Below are positions 19,396 to 25,000 of a DNA stretch of 25,000 nt, piece after piece. Every line of letters starts with the position of its first letter. Position 1 is the stretch's first letter. Source of the stretch: Chrysomallon squamiferum (lineage: Eukaryota > Mollusca > Gastropoda > Neomphalida > Peltospiridae); assembly GCA_012295275.1 (NCBI GenBank), contig CM022674.1, positions 3,830,610 through 3,855,609 of the forward strand. Reading direction: 5' to 3'. The notes under the pieces are model-generated. The model saw nothing but the letters and a program-made list of their open reading frames with translations. It was not told where the DNA came from and did no database searches. The position numbers and the translations under genes were made by a program.

Positions 19396-19430
19396 GGTAG
19401 ATAAATATAGGTACATAAAGTACTTGCATC
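19317..19430. repeat. Long inverted repeat with (TA)n loop
   Basis: The left arm 19317-19350 (GATGCAAGTACTTTATATAT...ACCTGT) pairs with the right arm 19393-19430 (ACAGGT...AAAGTACTTGCATC). The outer 16 bases match perfectly; the inner part has a few mismatches and a small length difference. The loop is (TA)n. An extra direct copy of TGCAAGTACTTT lies at 19238-19249. Confidence 0.85.
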
Positions 19431-19553
19431 TTATCTTGCCTTTGAAAAATCTAGAGGTTTTTTTTAAGGGGGCTTATTTTATTAACTTTTTTTAAAATCT
19501 GTATTTAACATTAACTTTAATTTATCTTCTTCTTTTTTTTCTCTTCTATTCAG

Positions 19554-19756
19554 CTGATGATGCTAGATTAGCTGAATCACCATTTCCCGAAAGCTCGCTT
19601 GAACTAGAGCTTCTGATGATTCGAAGAGCTCTCGATGGCAAAGTCCCCAACACAAAAGAAGCAAAGGAAAATTTTCTACATGAATTTTCTAAACAGAGAA
19701 CTCGACAAGAGGAACTGCTAAATTCCTTGATACAGACCAGACTGTCTTTGAAAAAA
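19554..19756 (+). CDS. SKI: Ski/Sno exon 5: start of coiled coil
   Basis: This exon encodes residues 470 (shared) to 537. Acceptor TTCTATTCAG/CTG, phase 1; donor AAAAAA/GTAGGT at 19757, phase 0. That donor is weak on the exon side, but the phase-0 join to exon 6 continues the coiled coil, while the GT four bases later would break it. After a short acidic lead, residues 485-537 form an amphipathic helix (LELELLMIRRALDG, then NTKEAKENFLHEFSKQR). Human SKI has [21 protein letters not shown] at this place, so identity is firm. In the family this coiled coil drives Ski-Ski and Ski-Sno dimerisation. Confidence 0.95.
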
Positions 19757-19894
19757 GTAGGTCGACCATTTTAAATCGTTATTAGTTTTTTCTTCATAAA
19801 TAGTCTTTGTGTTTGTTATTCAATGTACGTGAAATAAAATGGCATACTTAAGCACTTATATGTGTACATACACAACAGAAGAAAATAGTATATC

Positions 19895-19897
19895 ATC

Positions 19898-19929
<32 letters not shown>
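19895..19929. repeat. (CT)n microsatellite
   Basis: CT units with one G interruption, ending in TCAGG, so it mimics a splice acceptor. Confidence 0.93.
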
Positions 19930-19994
19930 AGGCATGCACACACAAAACTATTTCTATTTCTACATAACTGTTATTATTGTTGTTGTTGTTATTA

Positions 19995-20272
19995 TTGTTA
20001 AAATCATCATTATCATTAACAATATAATAACGATTACAACTGTTATTGTTAACATTATTATTATCAACATTATTTTTATTATTAAAATATTGTCAAAATC
20101 ATCATTGTCATTACATTATTATAACGATTACAACTGTTATTGTTAAAATTATTATCAACGTTATTTTTATTATTAAAATATTGTCAAAATCATCATTGTC
20201 ATTACATTATCATAACGATTACAACTGTTACTGTTAACATTATTATTATCATCGTTATTTTTATTATTAAAA
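19995..20272. repeat. Minisatellite of about 92 bp, three copies
   Basis: The word AACGATTACAACTGTTA recurs at 20029, 20123 and 20214 (periods 94 and 91). Each is followed by ATTATTATCAACATTATTTTTATTATTAAAAT-type sequence and a TCATCATTGTCATTACATTA block. The first copy merges with TTG/TTA triplets. Confidence 0.92.
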
Positions 20273-20293
20273 TTATTTCTCTGTTGTGTTTAG

Positions 20294-20404
20294 GAGCTGA
20301 CATCACAGAGAACAAAACACAGAGAACAGTGTCAGGCATTGCAAAAAGATTTGGAAAGATTACGTCTTGAAAACGAACAGTTACGAAGACGAGAAGAAAT
20401 TGAG
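20294..20404 (+). CDS. SKI: Ski/Sno exon 6: coiled coil, symmetric exon
   Basis: This exon encodes residues 538-574. Acceptor TGTTTAG/GAG; donor GAG/GTAATT at 20405; both sides phase 0 and 111 nt long. The peptide is a highly charged helix (ELTSQRTKHREQC, then LQKDLERLRLENEQLRRREE). It corresponds to the human SKI stretch that includes RNLRKEIERLRAENEKK and extends the coiled coil from exon 5. In human SKI the coil then runs for roughly another 120 residues; no such continuation was found in the remaining 4.6 kb, so the protein is incomplete here. Confidence 0.94.
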
Positions 20405-20421
20405 GTAATTTTTGATTTATT

Positions 20422-20735
20422 GTTTTGTTGTTGTTGTTGTTGTTGTTGTGTTGTTGTAATTCTTATCATTATCATCATCATCATCATTATTATAATAATT
20501 TTTTTGCGATTTGTCTTGGGTGTGTGTGTGTGCGTGTCTGTGTCTGTGTGTGTGATTGAATGTGTGTGTTCATCTGTATATATATATATATATATGTCTG
20601 ATTTAGCATGTCTGTGTATGTCTCAATGTGTGTTTGTGCATTTCTGTGAATGTCCATTTGAGTATATGTGTCTGTGTGTGTGTTTGTGCATGTGTTTGTG
20701 AATGTTTGTGTGTGTGTGTGTTTGTGTGTGTGTCT
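20422..20735. repeat. (TTG)n, (ATC)n and degenerate TG-rich tract
   Basis: TTG units (20422-20458), ATC/ATT units (20467-20500), then about 200 bp of imperfect TG repeats with a TA run at 20577-20595. The open frame across exon 6 into this tract is a by-product. Confidence 0.88.
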
Positions 20736-21032
20736 GTGTTCATTTCATTCTGTTCTTAATTCAATTTCACCCTGCTGTTTTCTTCCTTTAATCACATTTG
20801 AACCGACAAAATAACTTGAAAAGTTCAGTGCAAAAATTTCTGGCATGCCAAAGTTGGAGTAATTCAATTAGCAAAATACCACGCAGTGCAGGTGCAGGAA
20901 TGTAATGTTATTTAATTTAGTAGCTCGGATAGAAAATAATTTAAAAAAAGAACAAAATTATAATTGAATTATGTCAAGAATTCCAGTTTTATTAGAACTA
21001 GAATACTTCATGAGGGTGATAATAATACTAAT

Positions 21033-21101
21033 AATGTTAATAATGCTATTAATACTACTGCTAATAATAGTAATAATAATAATGATCATACTAGTAATAA
21101 T

Positions 21102-21156
<55 letters not shown>

Positions 21157-21199
21157 GCAATAGTAATAATAATAATAATAATAATAATAGCAATAGTAA
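21033..21199. repeat. Interrupted (AAT)n microsatellite
   Basis: A long AAT array with AGC/AGT and ACT variant units at both ends and in the middle. It gives poly-Asn and poly-Ile open frames that are not genes. Confidence 0.95.
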
Positions 21200-21576
21200 T
21201 TTTACATAACTATATGTCTATATCTATATCTGTATCTATATATATATATATATCAACCCACCCATCCACATACCCTCTCCAGTCACACATTTTGAAGCAA
21301 CCTGTTGCCAGGGGAAACTGAATTGGAAATGTCAGACCTTTCTCATACACCATTCCAACTGGCCTGCTTCCAAGACTTCCACTACCACATTCCGAAGATG
21401 TAATTTAACTTACTGGGGAAAGTCTGAGGGAGGGTGAAGGTGAAGGGGGGGGCAATGAATATGCTGAGGAATTGAGATAAATAATATATTTGTGGAAGTT
21501 GTTGCACATGTTAGTATTGTGCTGTATGGTGCCAAACAAAATGCAGCAGTCTTCGGTTAATGCACTTGCCAAATGG

Positions 21577-21671
21577 AAAAAATGGAAAAAAAAAAAAAAA
21601 AATAAATAAATAAAAAGAAAATGAAAGAAGAAGAAAAACAGATGGAATTAAAAAAAAAAAAAGAAAGAAAA
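21577..21671. repeat. A-rich tract with AAAT and AAAG units
   Basis: Poly-A runs separated by AAAT and GAAAG words. Confidence 0.9.
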
Positions 21672-22033
21672 GAAAACTGTAATTATGGTTTGCGTTTCTT
21701 ACTATAGAGAAAAGCAGATTGAATACAGTTTGGGTTTTTTTAAAAAAGAATTTGAAATGTTTTTTTTTTGGTTGGGTTTTTTTATCTGTTAAACAGTTTC
21801 ATTCTGAGTTTTTCGTTGTTTATGTAATGTTTAAAGTAAAGATTCAGCCTGAATACAGACATCCGGTCCCAAGCTAGCTGGGTTAAAAAAGGTCATACCC
21901 CCCCATACACACACACACACACACATGCACACTCATACATATACATCACACATGCAGATATGAGCATACAGCAACCGAGAGACATAAAACTTCCAAAGTG
22001 ACAAATACAAAAACATAATTACAAAGAGGGAGG

Positions 22034-22034
<1 letters not shown>

Positions 22035-22123
<89 letters not shown>
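22035..22123. repeat. (AG)n microsatellite, longest in window
   Basis: About 44 perfect AG units, a pure purine tract on the transcript-sense strand. Confidence 0.97.
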
Positions 22124-22125
<2 letters not shown>

Positions 22126-22719
22126 TGGTGGTGCAGGTGGAAACACAGAGGTTAACAGTCAACAACAACAGTTCATAAACAAGTTTAATAATATACTATA
22201 ACTAAATGGAAATAAACTAGACTATATAACTTTATTTTTAACCATTCCTTAAATAATAATTTTAGTCATCTGACTACAAACACTAAGTAACATTCCTGTG
22301 TTGAGCCCAGGTTTTATTACTGAAGCTTATAGATTTCATAATTTACTAATAATTATTCAGTTATTTAAATTGATAAGCACCCCCCCACCACCACCACCAC
22401 CACTATACACTGTATATTTTGACACTGAAACTTACTGAAAATATCAAACAGTTAATCCCCTAAAAAAAAAATTAAAATTTTTTAAAAATGGATTTCAGAA
22501 CCAAAGTCTGATCAAACTAAATTGTTTATCATCTTTGTTCAGACAAACTGCATTTCTGTCTGAATCTGTTATTTAATTTACAAATCATTAACTGAATAAA
22601 GTCCTGTTTAAACTGTGAAGCCAAAGTTCAGTGAATTCTGCTGCACTAGGTCAACATCCTTAAAACAGTGTTAATTACAAGAGAAACTAGCTGTACATAG
22701 TTAGTTCAACACAGGTTGT

Positions 22720-22804
22720 TATATATATGTCTATATATATAGACATATATATATATATCTATATATATATAATTTTATATCTGTATATATATATATATAT
22801 ATAT
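22720..22804. repeat. TA-rich palindrome and (TA)n
   Basis: A perfect 34-bp palindrome at 22720-22753 centred on GTCTATATATATAGAC, followed by (TA)n with two TCT/CTG interruptions. The word AACACAGGT flanks the block on both sides (22708-22716 and 22811-22819). Confidence 0.9.
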
Positions 22805-22930
22805 GTATATAACACAGGTATAATAAATAATAAAAACTGGAAAGTGTGTATATAGGTTTTTGTTATTTATTAATTAATTTTATTTCTTGTTATATATTTA
22901 CTTTTTTCTTTCTTTATTTTGATTATTTAT

Positions 22931-22944
22931 ACTCTCTCTCTCTG

Positions 22945-22978
<34 letters not shown>
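22931..22978. repeat. (CT)n microsatellite
   Basis: CT units with two TG interruptions. Confidence 0.93.
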
Positions 22979-23699
22979 AATGTATATTTTGAGTATGTGT
23001 GAGGCCATATTTGGCAACATTATAAAAATGTCTTATTGTCTTAAAACCTCTTTGCTGACATTGTTTTCGATGTTTTTTGATTATTATTATTTCTCAAAAA
23101 CTTTGTGCTTTTTCATCCTAGCTCACATAATGATTAATTAATGTGACTATTATGACATAAATAAAAAAAAAAAATTCACAATAGGAAATTAAATAGTAAT
23201 AAAAACACATAAAGAAAGAATGACTATTAAATTAATCATAAGAAAAGACAAAACACAAATGGTAACAATAAACAGAAAAGAAAAGAAAAAAAAATAAAAT
23301 AAAAAAAGAGGAAAATTTTAACTTACTCTTCTACCCACAAAATATAGGAAAATAAAACAATGTGTAACTACAGTCCATTGTGATGAGTCATTGTATGACA
23401 TCATATAATGATGTCATTATAATTGTATTGGTGGTGATTATTTTGCATGTATCTATGGTCCTTAGAGATGCCTTGTATTATATATATTTAATATTATTTT
23501 ATCTGCCTGGTGTTTCAAGATTCGGTTTATTTTCTCAAACATCTTGCAGCTGTTATCTGCATATAACAGATAAACTGCATTATGTTGCAGAACTGTTATT
23601 TCAGCATATTCTGTTTAGAGAATTATGGATTTGGAAGTTGAATAACCTCAGAAATGGATTTGTTATGAAAACAGAATTTTTTTTTTTTATCTTATTTCT

Positions 23700-23783
23700 T
23701 TATATACATATATCTATCTCTGTATCTATATTACATATATATATATATATATAAATGCACACATATATTTATATCTGTATCTA

Positions 23784-23820
<37 letters not shown>

Positions 23821-23850
23821 GTATCTATATTATATATATATATAAATATT
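23700..23850. repeat. (TA)n/(TATC)n block
   Basis: TA arrays with TATCTG words. A segment containing CTGTATCTATATTA followed by TA units occurs twice (about 23719-23753 and 23818-23847). Confidence 0.9.
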
Positions 23851-23879
23851 AAGTGCTGTTGTGTGTACATCAAACTCAT

Positions 23880-24330
23880 CAAATTTATTCACTCGACTAC
23901 TTCTGCTGTCTTTACCCACCCACCCAGTCAGCCACGAAGTCGGGGCATGTTGCTGTTCAACTTCACTGAAGTGTCCATTACATAACGGCCCATGTCCAGA
24001 CCACACAGAGTGACCATCCCTGCCAGGCCAGGAGTCCAAAAGGTCAAAGCAATAAAGATTAGCGGCATGTCACGGTGGATATTTAGCAAAATTAGCCCTA
24101 GCGTGTTATTGCTTTGTTATGGGCCTAATGGCTGTTCTGGGCTCTTAGCTTTTACAACATCATTCACTCCGGAATGGGACACATCTGTTAAATAATGATG
24201 TGACTTTTCTGTTCCATGTTGCCTCTCCCCCCTCTCTCCCCAACACCCCACCCTGCCTTTCATACCCCTTGCCCTTCCTCAAGTTTCACCTACCCAGTCT
24301 GTTAGGACTTTGTTGGGTTTTTTTGGCCTT
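23880..24330. promoter_or_regulatory. Complex-sequence island in intron 6, candidate regulatory element
   Basis: About 450 bp of balanced, non-repetitive sequence set in AT-rich simple repeats. Visible motifs include a Smad box overlapping a RUNX-like site (CAGACCACA, 23997-24005), AGGTCAAAG (24041-24049), TAGC/ATTAGC homeobox-like words near 24086-24100, and CCGGAATG near 24169. Open frames on both strands (67-69 codons) match no family I know. It ends in a pyrimidine-rich stretch (24210-24300). Function is inferred from composition only. Confidence 0.35.
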
Positions 24331-24535
24331 AACAAGGTAATTTTTTTATTGTTTTGTTGTTTTGTTCTTTAAAATATAAATAAATAAAAAAAGAATAAAA
24401 AAAAAAAATACGATATGATCAGCTTATATGAGTGATGAATTTACATAATTATTGCTATTATTATTTCGTTACAGGTATGACTTTTATGTAAATATAAATA
24501 TTGTCATGATTGTTATACTGTCATTGTTGATATTA

Positions 24536-24698
24536 TTTCTGTCACTGCTAACTTCTACCACTACTGCTACTTCTACTGCTATTACTACTGCAGCTACTAT
24601 TACTACTTCTTCTGATACTGCTGCCACTACTGTTGCTAATACCACTACTTCTACTGCTACTACTACAACAATTATTACTACTACTATTATTACAGGTT
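24536..24698. repeat. Imperfect (ACT)n trinucleotide tract
   Basis: About 160 bp of ACT/GCT/TCT/ATT words with period three. The Thr/Ala-rich open frame is its shadow. A similar tract begins again at about 24978 and runs off the window. Confidence 0.9.
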
Positions 24699-25000
24699 AA
24701 GGGTCCCTTTTCCAGTATTCCAAAATCAAATTTTTTTTAATATCCAAACCTTTTGCCAAGAAGCAGAAATTGTGATATCTTAATTTTCTGATTTTATTTT
24801 TTTTTTGTACATGCAGACTTTATTTTATGCACAGAATTAAAAACTGAAAATTAAAAAAAACAAAAGTTTGCAGACTGTTATATATGAATTCATCTTTTTA
24901 GATTTAGATCCTATACTTGAGCTATCTTCTTAAATTCTAAAATCCTAAAATTCATTGGCATTTTTTCAGCCTGTATTATTGATACTACTTCTACTACTAC

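Larger units (their letters stand above)
18902..19553 (+). other. SKI: Intron 4 (652 bp)
   Basis: Donor GTAACG, acceptor TTTTTCTCTTCTATTCAG, phase 1. It is almost filled by a four-copy 53-bp minisatellite and a long inverted repeat. Confidence 0.9.
19757..20293 (+). other. SKI: Intron 5 (537 bp)
   Basis: Donor GTAGGT, acceptor TCTCTGTTGTGTTTAG, phase 0. It holds a (CT)n run ending in CAG (19895-19931), which looks like a decoy acceptor but leads to no sensible exon, and a minisatellite of three copies. Confidence 0.88.
1639..25000 (+). other. SKI: Ski/Sno co-repressor gene, six coding exons, 3' end outside window
   Basis: This is the gene span. Coding exons are 1639-2531, 15466-15653, 18136-18225, 18666-18901, 19554-19756 and 20294-20404, joined by GT-AG introns of phases 0, 2, 2, 1 and 0; intron 6 starts in phase 0. 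They give 574 codons if one missing base in exon 1 is counted. Order of parts: R-Smad motif (about 13-34), Dachshund-homology domain (about 98-187), SAND-like Smad4-binding domain (about 202-297), SAFRPWSP motif (332-339), acidic linker, and a coiled coil from about 485. Human SKI is 728 residues and continues the coiled coil for roughly another 120, so at least one exon lies beyond 25000. The family represses Smad-driven transcription with N-CoR/SIN3/HDAC partners. Introns and an intact cellular N-terminus show this is a host gene, not a retroviral v-ski copy. Confidence 0.93.
20405..25000 (+). other. SKI: Intron 6, incomplete (at least 4.6 kb)
   Basis: Donor GTAATT, phase 0; no acceptor leading into a charged helical frame is visible before the window ends. 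Contents: degenerate TG-rich sequence (20519-20735), AAT, AG, CT and TA microsatellites, complex segments at about 20740-20960, 21270-21570, 22140-22700 and 23880-24330, and a triplet tract near the right edge. Confidence 0.8.

Noticed and set aside
18963-20272. Regularly spaced repeats resembling a CRISPR array
   Set aside because: Copies are head-to-tail with no unique spacers; they are intronic minisatellites in a eukaryotic gene.
1639-20404. Retroviral v-ski or processed pseudogene origin
   Set aside because: The gene has introns with proper splice sites and phases, a full N-terminus and a promoter-like block; no retroviral sequence is seen.
20964-21321. Poly-Asn and poly-Ile open frames, as in some low-complexity proteins
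   Set aside because: They are two frames of one (AAT)n array within intron 6.
20405-25000. Search for the final coiled-coil exon(s) and stop codon
   Set aside because: Acceptor-like CAG/TAG sites near 21706, 22497, 22550, 23592 and 24969 lead to early stops or to frames without the charged heptad pattern; the next exon must lie beyond the window.

Overview
The window is a stretch of an animal nuclear genome carrying most of one gene on the + strand: a Ski/Sno-family transcriptional co-repressor, closest by eye to vertebrate SKI. It is very AT-rich and dense in microsatellites, mainly (AAT)n, (AG)n, (CA)n and poly-A. Introns are present, and the protein looks like a single ancestral Ski/Sno rather than a vertebrate SKI or SKIL. 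This fits an invertebrate, probably a lophotrochozoan such as a mollusc. That placement is an inference from repeat style and protein divergence. No second gene, RNA gene, recognisable transposon coding region or CRISPR array is supported.

Layout. Positions 1-849 are AT-rich flank. Positions 850-1638 are a more balanced promoter/5'UTR block with a cluster of three GACGTC palindromes. Exon 1 (coding from the ATG at 1639 to 2531) encodes the N-terminal R-Smad-binding motif, the Dachshund-homology domain and the SAND-like Smad4-binding domain. A 12.9 kb intron follows, holding many simple repeats and several islands of complex sequence that are candidate regulatory elements. Exons 2-6 lie at 15466-15653, 18136-18225, 18666-18901, 19554-19756 and 20294-20404. 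They encode the SAFRPWSP motif, an acidic linker and the first part of the C-terminal coiled coil. Intron 6 runs past the right edge, so the last coiled-coil exon(s), the stop codon and the 3'UTR are missing.

Splice sites are all GT-AG. Intron phases (0, 2, 2, 1, 0, 0) join into one reading frame, except for one defect: exon 1 is one base short in a run of C at 1995-1998. This shifts the frame inside the Dachshund domain and creates a stop at 2005-2007. With that base counted, the six exons give 574 codons and every downstream boundary is in phase. The simplest reading is a single-base consensus or assembly error, or an allele-specific lesion.

The family recruits N-CoR, SIN3 and HDAC complexes and binds R-Smads and Smad4 to repress TGF-beta/activin/BMP target genes in the nucleus. 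I see no wholly new system. The items most worth a second look are the frame break, a symmetric 90-nt exon 3 whose removal would resemble the vertebrate protein, the CRE-like promoter cluster, an E2-box cluster in intron 1, a long inverted repeat in intron 4, and a diverged repeat family around 14.3-15.0 kb.
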